This document shows positions 16,741-25,465 of a DNA stretch of 64,000 nucleotides, piece after piece. The notes under the pieces are model-generated. The model had not been told where the DNA came from, ran no database searches, and worked only from the letters and a program-made list of their open reading frames with translations. A program made the position numbers and the translations under genes. The DNA is from CBDCMJ01 sp965224325 (lineage in GTDB: Bacteria; Chloroflexota; Dehalococcoidia; Lucifugimonadales; UBA3495). The stretch is taken from NCBI GenBank assembly GCA_965224325.1, contig CBDCYT010000015.1:1-64000 (forward strand), given 5' to 3'. Numbering within the stretch: position 1 is the first letter of the stretch; each line of letters opens with the position of its first letter.

Positions 16741-17604
16741 ATGGTTCAGGCGCTAGAGGCCAAGACTAACCCATTCGGCGGAATGGTGACTGACCCCCAG
16801 GCTTTGCCTGATGATCCCGAACACTTTGGCCGGCGGCTGCGATGTTCCCTAGACTCCTGGCAAGCGGAGGGAGTTCAAGTGGTTTGGCTGGAAATTCCCA
16901 TCAGCAAAGCCAGCCTAATTCCCGTCGCTGTGGACCTGGGATTCGTCTACCATCATTCCGGAGAAGGGTATCTTCTACTGACCTGCGCCTTGGTGGAAAA
17001 CGCCTACGTCCCGCCTTTCGCTACCCACTACTTGGGGGCCGGCGGCGTGGTGCTTAACGAGAATAATGAACTGCTCGTGGTGCGTGAAAGGCACGGCTTC
17101 GGCGGACGCCCTCCCACGTTGAAGCTGCCGGGCGGCGCTCTGCACCCCGGGGAGCACCTGGCTGCCGCCGTGGTGCGCGAGGTGCTGGAGGAAACCGGCA
17201 TTGACACCGTCTTTGAGACATTGGTGTGCTTTCGCCACTGGCACGGTTACCGGTACGGGAAGTCGGACATATACTTCGTCTGCCGCTTGAAGCCCCTCAA
17301 TATCCAAATTACCATGCAGACCGAAGAAATCCAGGAATGCCTTTGGATGCCGGTGGACGAGTTTTTGAACTCAGAATCCGTCTCTGAATTCAACAAATGG
17401 ATAGTCAAGGCGGGGTTGAGGCCGTCAGGAATGGTGCTCACCTCCGTTGCCGGTTACTCCGACCCGGGAGAGCGGGAGTTCTTCGTGGCGTCATCGGACG
17501 GCGCTCTTGGGGACGGCGCTCTTGGGGACGGCGCTCTTGGGGACGGCGCTCTTGGGGACGGCGCTCTTGGGGACGGCGCTCTTGGGGACAGCGCTCTTGG
17601 ATAA
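16741..17604 (+). CDS. NUDT6-like Nudix hydrolase with repetitive C-terminal tail
   Basis: Residues 1-100 match the pre-Nudix domain of NUDT6-type proteins (VVWLEIPISKASLIPVAVDL then GFVYHH). The Nudix domain is at about 100-235, with the box GX5EX7REUXEEXGU fully present (GGALHPGE...REVLEETGI). Nudix enzymes hydrolyse nucleoside diphosphates linked to another moiety using Mg at the Glu residues; the substrate here is unknown. The last 35 or so residues are seven near-identical copies of GDGAL, encoded by a 15-bp minisatellite at 17496-17600. The tail is not part of the fold and may vary between strains. GGGAGGGAGAC precedes the ATG. Confidence 0.88.
   Translation: MVQALEAKTNPFGGMVTDPQALPDDPEHFGRRLRCSLDSWQAEGVQVVWLEIPISKASLIPVAVDLGFVYHHSGEGYLLLTCALVENAYVPPFATHYLGAGGVVLNENNELLVVRERHGFGGRPPTLKLPGGALHPGEHLAAAVVREVLEETGIDTVFETLVCFRHWHGYRYGKSDIYFVCRLKPLNIQITMQTEEIQECLWMPVDEFLNSESVSEFNKWIVKAGLRPSGMVLTSVAGYSDPGEREFFVASSDGALGDGALGDGALGDGALGDGALGDGALGDSALG
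17496..17600 (+). repeat. 15-bp x 7 in-frame minisatellite
   Basis: The unit ggacggcgctcttgg is repeated seven times without interruption. The last copy has one change (ggacagcgctcttgg). Because the unit is a multiple of three, copy-number changes alter the tail length of the Nudix protein without breaking the frame. The stop codon TAA comes directly after. Confidence 0.98.
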
Positions 17605-17915
17605 AGGAGCGATGTCTTTAGACTTGAGATTGGCCCCGCTCCAACCACTGGACGTCCAGATACAGATTACCCATCAACTACCCGCCGGCGACCGTGCCAC
17701 CCACCTTTAATCCCACAGGGACGGGACGTCCCTGTGGGATTAAAGGTGGGTGGCATGTTGTTTCGTGGTTCCTCCGAGAGGAGAAGTGGTTAACATAAGC
17801 ACACTGCTTTTGCCTGCCATTGACAATCGGCACTCATCCCCCGGGAGTCCTGGCTACAATGGTCCAATTTCAGAGGTTTCCTAAATTCCAGTCGGATTTA
17901 CGGTGAGGTAGATGC
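17605..17915. other. Intergenic region with a 29-bp perfect hairpin
   Basis: No gene is seen between the Nudix stop and the small protein at 17916. The region contains the hairpin at 17695-17755. A possible -35/-10 pair for the next gene is not clear. Confidence 0.5.
17695..17755. repeat. Perfect 29-bp inverted repeat, 3-base loop
   Basis: The left arm 17695-17723 and right arm 17727-17755 are exact reverse complements over 29 bases, separated only by GGA. The stem includes CTTTAATCCCACAGGGACG. A stem this long exceeds a normal terminator and has no U-run. It could be a tiny palindromic mobile element or an RNA-processing or attenuation structure after the Nudix gene. Confidence 0.95.
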
Positions 17916-18197
17916 GTGGCGGACTCTGCTATGGATGATGCTCTAGACCTTGCCGGGGGTGTTTTTGAGTTGCAAACCCTAGACCGGTTGTTGTCCGGCA
18001 TAGTTGCAACCCATCCGGAGAAGGTGGCTGGCTGGATATCGGACGAGCCGGGTTGCTGGGGTTTTCTGTCTGGCAAGGCGCTCATCGGGTTCCGGGACCA
18101 ACTTGGACGGCCATTGACGGACCAAGAACGCCGGCTAGTCTGGCACCGGTTGTGGTCGCTGCTGGAGCAGGCCAAGAGCGGGCGGTCCCAGATTTAG
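17916..18197 (+). CDS. Small hypothetical protein
   Basis: This acidic 93-residue protein is not recognised. It shows mostly helical composition, with a central segment KVAGWISDEPGCWGFLSGKA and a C-terminal stretch DQERRLVWHRLWSLLEQA that looks like a helix bundle. The start follows GGTGAGGTAGATGC. It is convergent with larB, whose stop is 46 bases downstream on the other strand. Coding potential is supported by a clean frame with balanced composition, but function is unknown. Confidence 0.55.
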   Translation: MADSAMDDALDLAGGVFELQTLDRLLSGIVATHPEKVAGWISDEPGCWGFLSGKALIGFRDQLGRPLTDQERRLVWHRLWSLLEQAKSGRSQI

Positions 18198-18243
18198 GGC
18201 TGGCCCGGCAAAGCTATGGCCGCCTGCGAGGGCGCTAGATGGG

Positions 18244-19110
18244 CTAGGGCTCCGGGACCGCGGGGAGTGAGGGCATCCGGTTGATCTGAGCTGCCATGTA
18301 CCCGGCGCCAAAGCCGTTGTCGATGTTGACCACGGCCACCCCGGGGGCGCAACTGTTAAGCATGCTCAGCAAGGCGGCTAAACCTTCGAAGCTGCTCCCG
18401 TAGCCGGCGCTAGTGGGTACGGCTATGATGGGGACCCGGACTAGACCCGCCAGCACTCCTGCCAAAGCAGCGTCCATGCCTGCCACCACGATGATTACCC
18501 TAGCTTGCCGGATGACTGGAAGGTGGTCCAGCAGCCGGTGCAATCCAGCAACGCCCACGTCGAACACCCGCGTCACTTCATTGCCCATCAGCATGGCGGT
18601 AAGAGCCGCTTCCTCCGCCGCGCCTATGTCGGCGGTGCCGGCGGTGACCACCAACACTCCAGCTTGCTGGATAACCGTGTCTGGTGATGGAACAATTATT
18701 GCGCCCGCCAACTCGTTATAGGTAGCTTCGGGGGTGTCTTGGACCACTCTGTCGAACGTCCCACTGTCTGTCTTGGTCACCAGCACCGGATGGCCGCGGC
18801 CTTTAAGAGCGGACACGATAGTGGCCACTTGCTCCGGGGTTTTGCCCTTGCCTAAAACTACTTCGGGCGAACCTGTGCGTAACGGACGGTGGTGGTCCAG
18901 CTTGGCGAACCCGACGTCTTGATACGGCAGGTCTCGCAGCTGGGCCAGAGCTTCCTCCACGCTCATTCCGTTTTCTTTGAACTCCCGTAGGAAATCCTGT
19001 AAACGATGCTCTTCTACGATTATCCTCCCGGGGCGGCAAGGTCTCTTGGGGCTATCAGCGGCCGCTTTTTCATGAGCTTCGTCTGGGCGAAGCCTCCGGA
19101 TTAGCCCCAC
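18244..19110 (-). CDS. LarB, pyridinium-3,5-biscarboxylate synthase (nickel-pincer cofactor)
   Basis: LarB carboxylates and hydrolyses nicotinate adenine dinucleotide in the first step of nickel-pincer nucleotide synthesis. The N-terminal helical part carries the family segment MSVEEALAQLRDLPYQDVGF and then KLDHHR. The C-terminal half is PurE-like (GTADIGAAEEA, VAGMDAALAGVLAGL and VPTSAGYGSSFEGLAALL). The 288 residues are slightly longer than usual, so a start some 25-50 codons downstream is possible. The gene lies directly after larE on the same strand with a 160-base gap, supporting a joint role. LarC and a LarA-type racemase are not in the window. Confidence 0.92.
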   Translation of the reverse strand: MGLIRRLRPDEAHEKAAADSPKRPCRPGRIIVEEHRLQDFLREFKENGMSVEEALAQLRDLPYQDVGFAKLDHHRPLRTGSPEVVLGKGKTPEQVATIVSALKGRGHPVLVTKTDSGTFDRVVQDTPEATYNELAGAIIVPSPDTVIQQAGVLVVTAGTADIGAAEEAALTAMLMGNEVTRVFDVGVAGLHRLLDHLPVIRQARVIIVVAGMDAALAGVLAGLVRVPIIAVPTSAGYGSSFEGLAALLSMLNSCAPGVAVVNIDNGFGAGYMAAQINRMPSLPAVPEP

Positions 19111-19271
19111 TCTGGGGTCTTATCCTGCGGACCTGCACGGGGCCAACCCGAGCGATGATTCCTGGGCGTTTGCACATGCGCCTCCTCTGGCAAAGTCCCG
19201 GTGCTGGCCCCGGACCGGGAGCCGGACGTAGGAGTATACGGTTGGGATAGAGCCTCACCCTTTACTATGAG

Positions 19272-20102
19272 CTATCCTGAACGGGTGGGAGGCGTTGGTT
19301 TGAGTTGGTCGTTCAAACTGCCCGAGCGCAGACCTGACAATTCCATGGATACCCACAAATATCCAATGCTTTTGAGGTTTTCTGCGATCTGGGTCCGCAA
19401 CTGGAAGGCCTTGTCCATTTCGGCTTCACCCACCTCGATCCGGCACAGCCGGTCATGGTGCCGGGCCCGGACCTCTTTTAGACCAAGACCGCGCAAGTAG
19501 TCCTCCGCTTGCTCGATCTTAGAGAGATTTTCCACGGTCACGGATATGCCATAGGGAATCCGGGACGAGAGGCAAGGTTGGGCCGGCTTGTCCCAAATGG
19601 GTATGTCCAACTCTTTGGCTATTTCTCGTACCGCCGACTTGTCGAGTCCCGCTTCCACCATCGGGCTGCGCACCCGGTGTTCCGCGGCAGCCCGCATGCC
19701 CGGCCGATAATCACCGGCGTCGTCGGCGTTGGCTCCGTTGGCTACCCACCGGTATCCCTGTTGGTCGGCTAGAGTGGTCAGTTGGGTATACAGCTCTGTC
19801 TTGCAGAAGTAGCATCGTTGCGGCGAATTGGCCACGTACCCTTCGCGTTGCATCTCGTTGGTGTGGATTACTTGATGGTTAAGGCCAAGGGATTTCGCCA
19901 GACTGGTGGCCTCGTTCAGCTCTCTGGCGGCTAAGGCCGGCGAGACCGCGGTTACGGCCAAAGCTCCCTCGCCCAGCGCGCGGTGAGCGGCTACGGCAAC
20001 CAGAGTACTATCCACACCGCCGGAGTAGGCGACGATCGTTGATCCCATGCCTCCGAGTATCTCAGTTAGGGTTGCCAGTAGGCTTTGGGATTGATTCGTC
20101 AT
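19272..20102 (-). CDS. LarE, ATP-dependent sulfur transferase (nickel-pincer cofactor)
   Basis: The N-terminal PP-loop SGGVDST (about residues 26-32) binds ATP for adenylation of the pyridinium carboxylate. A CYFC pair lies at about 97-100 and a third cysteine in the conserved PCLSSR segment. The last matches the sacrificial Cys of lactobacillar LarE. Together the three cysteines resemble the iron-sulfur variant described for Thermotoga-type LarE, which would be catalytic rather than sacrificial (inference). The 276 residues are normal. It is first in a larE-larB pair. Confidence 0.92.
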   Translation of the reverse strand: MTNQSQSLLATLTEILGGMGSTIVAYSGGVDSTLVAVAAHRALGEGALAVTAVSPALAARELNEATSLAKSLGLNHQVIHTNEMQREGYVANSPQRCYFCKTELYTQLTTLADQQGYRWVANGANADDAGDYRPGMRAAAEHRVRSPMVEAGLDKSAVREIAKELDIPIWDKPAQPCLSSRIPYGISVTVENLSKIEQAEDYLRGLGLKEVRARHHDRLCRIEVGEAEMDKAFQLRTQIAENLKSIGYLWVSMELSGLRSGSLNDQLKPTPPTRSG

Positions 20103-20857
20103 TCACACCTCCTCGTCTAATGGTTGGATTGACTTATGGTTGGACAGACTCGGGGCATCAAGCCGCTCTGTGCTTGAGGTTCCCCGCCCTGCGCTTGAGG
20201 TTCCAATGGGCCCTGTTCCGTTAACTGCGGTTCTATTGAGAGCCTGCAAAGAGCGATGAACGCTTGGCGATGGCTTGGTAGTGGAGATGCGCTCGCTCTT
20301 GCCTGCCCGCTTCCTCATGCTCCGGAGTGTTTCCATAACCGGTGCTGGGAGTACACTTCCGCGCGCTCTGGGCTTGCTGAAAGCCGGTCCATGGCTGGTC
20401 CATGGCTTAGAAAGGCTCACTATGATGGGGTCTCCCCGGACTGGTACAGGACCCTGCGCCACGCTCCGGACCGGCTCGGACTAGTCCCCATGATCGCATC
20501 GGCAGTCTCGCCGGGTGTCGATGCCAGGAAGTCTATAGCTCGATTTTGGCGTCGTCAATCTCCATTGGGTGCTGGCTCAGGGGTGTTTTAACGACTTGAA
20601 GTCCCGAAAGTCCCCAAGCATCAGGTCCGCGCCCATGCAGCCGTGGCGGCGCTTCGCGGGACCAATTTGGGCTGGGGTCTCTCCAGATGTTCAAAAGACG
20701 CCGGCACTTGGCCTGCCCGCTAGGTGTTGAGTGCGCAGGAATCCGCTCCATGGCCGGCTGGCGTAAAGTGTCTTGAAGGATATAGCGGTGGACCGCGATG
20801 CAAAGAACTAAAGGGACGCCGGAGCATCCCAGCCGCCTCGGTTTAGGTTCTGAGGTA
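20103..20857. other. Non-coding stretch between larE and the tRNA pair
   Basis: Several overlapping open frames of 60-150 codons occur on both strands, but none shows a recognisable domain, good start context or consistent codon bias. A short direct repeat (gcttgaggttcc) occurs twice around 20170-20201. I see no supported gene. Confidence 0.45.
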
Positions 20858-20933
20858 TGGCGCGCCCGGCAGGACTCGAACCCGCAGCCTCTGGGTCCGA
20901 AGCCCAGCGCTCTATCCATTGAGCTACAGGCGC
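20858..20933 (-). tRNA. tRNA-Arg (anticodon TCG)
   Basis: The minus strand gives acceptor GCGCCTG (5' base 20933) pairing with CGGGCGC, anticodon stem-loop CTGGGCTTCGGACCCAG with TCG, T-arm GGGTTCGAGTCC, discriminator G at 20861 and an encoded CCA at 20860-20858. It is 14 bases from the tRNA-His gene on the same strand. Confidence 0.95.
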
Positions 20934-20947
20934 AATCAGGTAATGTG

Positions 20948-21023
20948 GGGCGAGCGACGGGATTCGAACCCGTGATCTCCTGTGCCACAGACAGGCGCCT
21001 TGGACCACTTGGCTACGCTCGCC
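20948..21023 (-). tRNA. tRNA-His (anticodon GTG)
   Basis: The minus strand gives acceptor GGCGAGC (5' base 21023) with partner GCTCGCC, anticodon loop CTGTGGC giving GTG, T-arm GGGTTCGAATCCC and discriminator C. The G at position -1 that histidine tRNAs need is not encoded (the genome has C), so it must be added or arise by processing, unless the boundaries differ by one base. Confidence 0.9.
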
Positions 21024-21285
21024 GCGTTGAATGGGAGTGAAAAATCGGTACTCCGGGTTTCCAGAGTGGCCACCGGTAAGCTCAATCATGGTAGCAAATA
21101 GCTTGGGTGCTGACAAGAAGCTTGCCCAGGGTTAAGAGCGCGTCGGAGCGGTAAATACTGGCCGCACGGGGTGTAGCGTGATACTCTAAAACGGCTGTTT
21201 CAAGAATCCCGTCCGTACTTTTTGTGGACAAATCCGGCAACTAATCCCGGCAACTAATCAATGTATTGAGTCGAGGAATTCGCTC

Positions 21286-23014
21286 ATGGGTTGGAAGTTA
21301 CTGTTGGCGATACTCAGCGGCCTGTTGGTGATGGCTGCGTGCGGCGGTGGAGCCGGCTCTGGGTCTATTGCCGAGCCCACGATTGAGGCCACTCGGGCCC
21401 CGGAAGCCGTGGAGGCAACCGCCGCTCCTACCGAAGGTCCGGCCCCTGTCTCTACTGAGGAGCCGGCGCCGCAAACCCCTGTCGAGACAGGCGCGGATGC
21501 GGACGGCGGACGGCTGGTCTACCTTTTTGTAGACCCCCCCCACGCTGGACCCTCACCTGACTACCGACGCGACCTCGGCACAGATCATTATCGAGGTGTT
21601 TGGCGGCCTGGTCACCATCGACCGGGACTTAAAGTTGGCGCCCGACTTGGCGGAGACCTGGAAGATCAGCCAGGACGGCACGATTTATACCTTCTCTCTG
21701 AGACCGGACGCGACTTTCCACGACGGCAAGCCGGTTACCGCGGAAGATGTGCAGTGGTCGCTGGAACGCGCGACCAATCCACTGACCGAGTCCCCCGTGG
21801 TGGACCAGTATCTGGGTGACATCGTAGGTGTGGCTGAGAAGCTCAGCGGCGACGCCCAGAGCATTTCAGGAGTCAGGATAGTCGACGACCACACCCTGGA
21901 GATCACCATAGATGCTCCCAAATCTTATTTCTTGTCCAAACTAACCTACCCCACGGGGTTTGTCTTGGACCGGGAGAACGTGGAATCTGACCCTAAGCGA
22001 TGGTTCCGCCGTCCCAACGGCACGGGGCCGTTCCAGCTAACGCAGTACGATGTGGGTGAGAGGATAGTGCTGAGCCGGAACCCCGACTATCACCTAGGCG
22101 CTCCTCACTTAAGTGAGGTCAATATGATTCTCAGCGGCGGCACCTCCTTGCTCATGTACGAAAATGACGAGATTCACCTTTCCGGAGTGGGATTGGCTGA
22201 TCTGGACCGTATTCTCGAACCTGGCAATGAGTTAAACGAACAGCTCCTCACCGGGCCTCCGTCTTTCAGCATCCAGTACGTCGGGTTGAACGTAAACGAG
22301 CCCCCACTGGACGACCCGAAGGTAAGACAGGCGTTGAATCTAGCCATAGACAAGCGAGAAATAGCGTCCATAGTTTTAGCGGACCTGGTAGTGCCCGCGT
22401 CAGGGATCCTGCCCCCCAACTTCCCAGGGTTCAACCCGAACCTGCAGGGCTATGAATTCGAACCGGAACGGGCAAGGCAACTCCTCGCCGAGTCCAAATA
22501 CGGAGACGACCTGGATAACTTGCCGCCTATAACCCTGACTACTGCCGGCAGCTTCGGCGCCTCGGTGAACCTGGACATGGACGTAGTTCTCCAGATGTGG
22601 AAGATAAATCTGGGGATCGACGTTGCATTTCAGCAAACTGAGTACGCTATTTTCCTGAAAGACCTGAACAAGCGGCGGTTCCAAATGTTCGACATCGGCT
22701 GGATCGCCGACTACCCGGACCCCGAAAACTTTCTGGACCTGCTCTTCCACAGCGATAGTAGCAATAACCATACCAACTACAACAGCGCTCAGGTGGACAG
22801 CCTTCTCGAGCAAGCCAGGACCGAAACCGATGAAACTCAACGCTATCAGCTTTACCACCAAGCCGAGCAGTTGATCATTGACGACGCTCCCTGGGTGCCT
22901 CTTTGGTACAGCGGGGACCGGTACATGCTGGTTAAGCCCTACGTCCACGATTATATCCTCTCCCCTCTGTATATCCCGAGGCTCCGTTACGTCTACCTAA
23001 CTGACGAAGGTTAA
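21286..23014 (+). pseudogene. Peptide ABC transporter substrate-binding lipoprotein, frameshifted
   Basis: The 5' part (from ATG 21286) encodes a lipoprotein signal (MGWKLLLAILSGLLVMAAC, lipobox MAAC), a Thr/Pro/Glu linker and the family start GGRLVYLFVD. The family-5 solute-binding domain then continues in another frame: PPTLDPHLTTDATSAQIIIE, then EVFGGLVTIDRDLKLAPDLAETW, through to the stop at 23014. The break is a run of eight C at 21534-21541; seven C would give one continuous protein of about 575 residues. The family binds oligopeptides or similar ligands outside the membrane. It heads an operon with two permeases, the second of which is also disrupted. The extra C may be a real mutation or a homopolymer sequencing error. 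Confidence 0.85.
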
Positions 23015-23028
23015 AGGCAGCTGAAGAC

Positions 23029-23976
23029 GTGGGCGCTTACGTTGCCCGCCGCTTAGCTTGGTTGCCCGTCATTTTGCTCATTGTGTCCTTTATTACCTTC
23101 GTGTTGGGACGCTTCGGGCCGGGCGACCCGGTGGAAGTCATTATGGGCCAGCACTCTGACCCGGCGACCGTGCAGCGCATCCGGGAACGGCAGGGACTGA
23201 ACGACAACATCTTCTTGCAGTACGGCCGCTGGCTCGGAGACGCCGCCCGCGGCGACTTCGGTGAGAGCTTCAGGTTAAGGGGCCGGAGCGTGAGCGAGTT
23301 ACTCAAGAAGAAGATGTGGGTGTCGGCCCAACTCAACATCGCCGCCCTGATTATCTCCGTGGGGCTCGGGATTCCCATCGGGGTTTTCGCCGCAATGAAG
23401 CAGGGCACCGGGTGGGATACAGCAGCGGTCGCGGCGACTCTAACGGGGCAGTCGGTGCCCGTATTCTTGACCGCTCCGGGGCTGCTGCTTATTTTTGCCT
23501 TGAAGTTAGACCTGTTGCCCACCCACGGCTGGGGAGGCTTTTTCGACACCCAGATTATCCTACCCGCGGTGGCAATGGGTGTGCCCGGCATCGCAATCCT
23601 GGCCCGGCTTACTCGCGCCAGCACCTTGGATGTGATCTCCCAAGATTACGTGCGCACCGCCCGGGCCAAAGGGTTATCGGAAATGGTGGTCCGCAGCCGC
23701 CATATCCTGCGAAACGCGTTGATTCCCGTGGTCACCACCCTGGGCCTCTCCCTGTCCGGCTTGGTCGTCACCTCTTTCATCGTGGAGCGGTTTTTCGGCA
23801 TCCCCGGGATGGGCGATCTTTTCATTGAGTCCTTCTTTGCCAGGGACCTGCCGGTTATCAGCGCTTTCGTCCTCATCGGCACTTTCCTCTTCGTGGTGGG
23901 CAACTTACTGGTAGACCTCTTGTATCCACTCCTAGACCCGCGCATTCGCCTGGGGGGCACCGACGTTGCAGGATGA
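23029..23976 (+). CDS. Peptide ABC transporter permease, DppB/OppB type
   Basis: This 315-residue inner-membrane permease begins with GTG (VGAYVARRLAWLPVILLIVSF). It has the typical DppB architecture: one N-terminal membrane helix, a periplasmic loop (FLQYGRWLGDAARGDFG), then five helices. The EAA loop that contacts the ATPase is present (DYVRTARAKGLSEMVVRSRH). It follows the binding-protein gene by 14 bases and overlaps the dppC-like gene by 11. The gene is intact, but its partners are broken and no ATPase genes follow, so the transporter is unlikely to work as it stands. Confidence 0.92.
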   Translation: MGAYVARRLAWLPVILLIVSFITFVLGRFGPGDPVEVIMGQHSDPATVQRIRERQGLNDNIFLQYGRWLGDAARGDFGESFRLRGRSVSELLKKKMWVSAQLNIAALIISVGLGIPIGVFAAMKQGTGWDTAAVAATLTGQSVPVFLTAPGLLLIFALKLDLLPTHGWGGFFDTQIILPAVAMGVPGIAILARLTRASTLDVISQDYVRTARAKGLSEMVVRSRHILRNALIPVVTTLGLSLSGLVVTSFIVERFFGIPGMGDLFIESFFARDLPVISAFVLIGTFLFVVGNLLVDLLYPLLDPRIRLGGTDVAG

Positions 23977-24227
23977 GACCCAACCCGTGTTGGTCCAACG
24001 GTCCCGGCGGGCTCAGGGTTATTGGGAGATCTCACTCCGCCGGTTGTTGCGCAAGAAGTTGGCGGTTGCCTGCCTGGGTATCATTCTGGTCATGTATGGT
24101 GCGGGCATCTTGGCGCCTCTGGTCACCGCCCACGATTACGATGAACAAAACCTTGATATCGCCACGCAGCCACCCATCGGGGTCGGGGCTAAAGTGATCA
24201 ACAAAGTGGTCGTAGCCAACGATGCTA

Positions 24228-25462
24228 AACCAAAGCCAAGGTGAAACCCGCATTTGGGTCGGCTAGAATCAGGGAGGCATAGCGTCAGGACTGGGAGCAG
24301 ACTGAGTGGGGATGGTGATGGGTATGAGGGGGATAAGGCCGGACTTGGAGGGGTGGCAGTTGGACTTGGCTAGTGTGCGCAGCAGGATGTACCTAGCGCC
24401 GACACCCCTGGAGAGAGAACGGTGGCACGCACTGTGGCTCCTGTGCCGGGGCCTGACCGCCTCGGGCACCGCCCAGGCACTGGGCCGGGATGCTCACACC
24501 ATCGGCAGATGGGCCGCCGCCTTCGGCGAGGGAGGGCCTGCAGCCTTGATATTCGAGCAGACCGGGGGTTCCCCCCCGCACTTGGCGAGACGCAACAGGC
24601 GGAGTTGACGGGGGCAGTGCAGGAGTTGCCCGAGATGTCGGGCATAGAAATGGCCAACTGGAACTGGAAAGTGGTGCGGCAGTTTGTCTCGAAGCGTTTC
24701 GGCATTGGCCTGAGCCGCAGCACTTGCCTGAACTATCTGCACCGCTTGGGGTTTGTCCTGAAGCGTCCCAAGAAGCGTCTGGTCAAGGCAGATGAGCAGA
24801 AGCGGGAGGCCTTCGTGGCGGAGTACGCCACCCTGTCGGACGAGGCGTGGCGTACGGGAGCGAAGATATTCTTCGCCGACGAGGCCCATTTCCGGGCCGA
24901 TGCCGAACTGAGAGGCAAATGGGTGCTAAAGGGAGAGCCGGCCTTGGTGGACTCGACCAGCCCGAGCTATGGCGAAAAGGCCAGCTACTACTCGGCAGTG
25001 TGCCTGGAGACCGGTGAGGTGGAGTGGATGGACCTGGAGGGGAACAGCAACTCCGGAACCTCGGCTGCCTTCCTGGAGCGGTTGCGGCAGAGGCACTCCG
25101 GGCCGCTCAACGTGATTTGGGACAACGCGCCGGCGCACCGCGGCGAGGCGGTGCGTGAGTATCTGCGGACGCCGGGCTTGGGGCTGCGGCTGATGAACCT
25201 GCCGGGCTACAGCCCGGACTTCAACGCCGATGAGGCCATCTGGGGCTGGGCGAGAGAGGAAGCCACCGGAAACCTGTGCTTGGGAACCAAGGCCCTGGTA
25301 AAGGAGAGGGTCGGGAATTTCCTCTGCGGGCTGTCCATCCGGAAAGACGAGGTCAAGGGCCGCTGCCGCACCGTCCTACAATCAAAGGCCGAAGGATTTC
25401 TGCGAGAATCCCAGCCCAATCACCGATGTATTGTAAATGCACATCCCACCTTGGCTTTGGTT
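24228..25462 (+). mobile_element. IS630-family insertion sequence, 1235 bp, TA target duplication
   Basis: Perfect 16-bp terminal inverted repeats AACCAAAGCCAAGGTG (24228-24243 and, inverted, 25447-25462) are flanked by TA at 24226-24227 and 25463-25464. TA duplication is the hallmark of the IS630/Tc1/mariner superfamily. It carries one transposase in two overlapping frames. It interrupts the dppC-like gene. Confidence 0.97.
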
Positions 25463-25465
25463 TAG
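24306..25465 (+). CDS. IS630-family transposase, probable -1 frameshift product
   Basis: The first frame (24306-24608, GTG start) encodes the helix-turn-helix DNA-binding part (LTASGTAQALGRDAHTIGRW). The second frame carries a further HTH (WNWKVVRQFVSKRFGIGLSR) and the DDE catalytic domain: IFFADEAHF, VIWDNAPAH and the PGYSPDFNADEAIW segment with Glu. The frames join at seven C residues (24571-24577), where a -1 slip fuses EQTGGSP to PALGETQQAEL. IS630 elements often use programmed frameshifting, so this need not be a mutation. The stop TAG (25463-25465) is formed by the duplicated target TA plus the next host base. That makes the C-terminus depend on the insertion site. Confidence 0.9.

Noticed and set aside
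17496..17600. GDGAL tail as a pentapeptide-repeat (RFR) domain
   Set aside because: The repeat lacks the A(D/N)LXX pattern of that fold and is a plain minisatellite translation.
20103..20591. Frames of about 110-120 codons on both strands upstream of larE
   Set aside because: They overlap each other, have no family match and are rich in residues typical of shadow frames.
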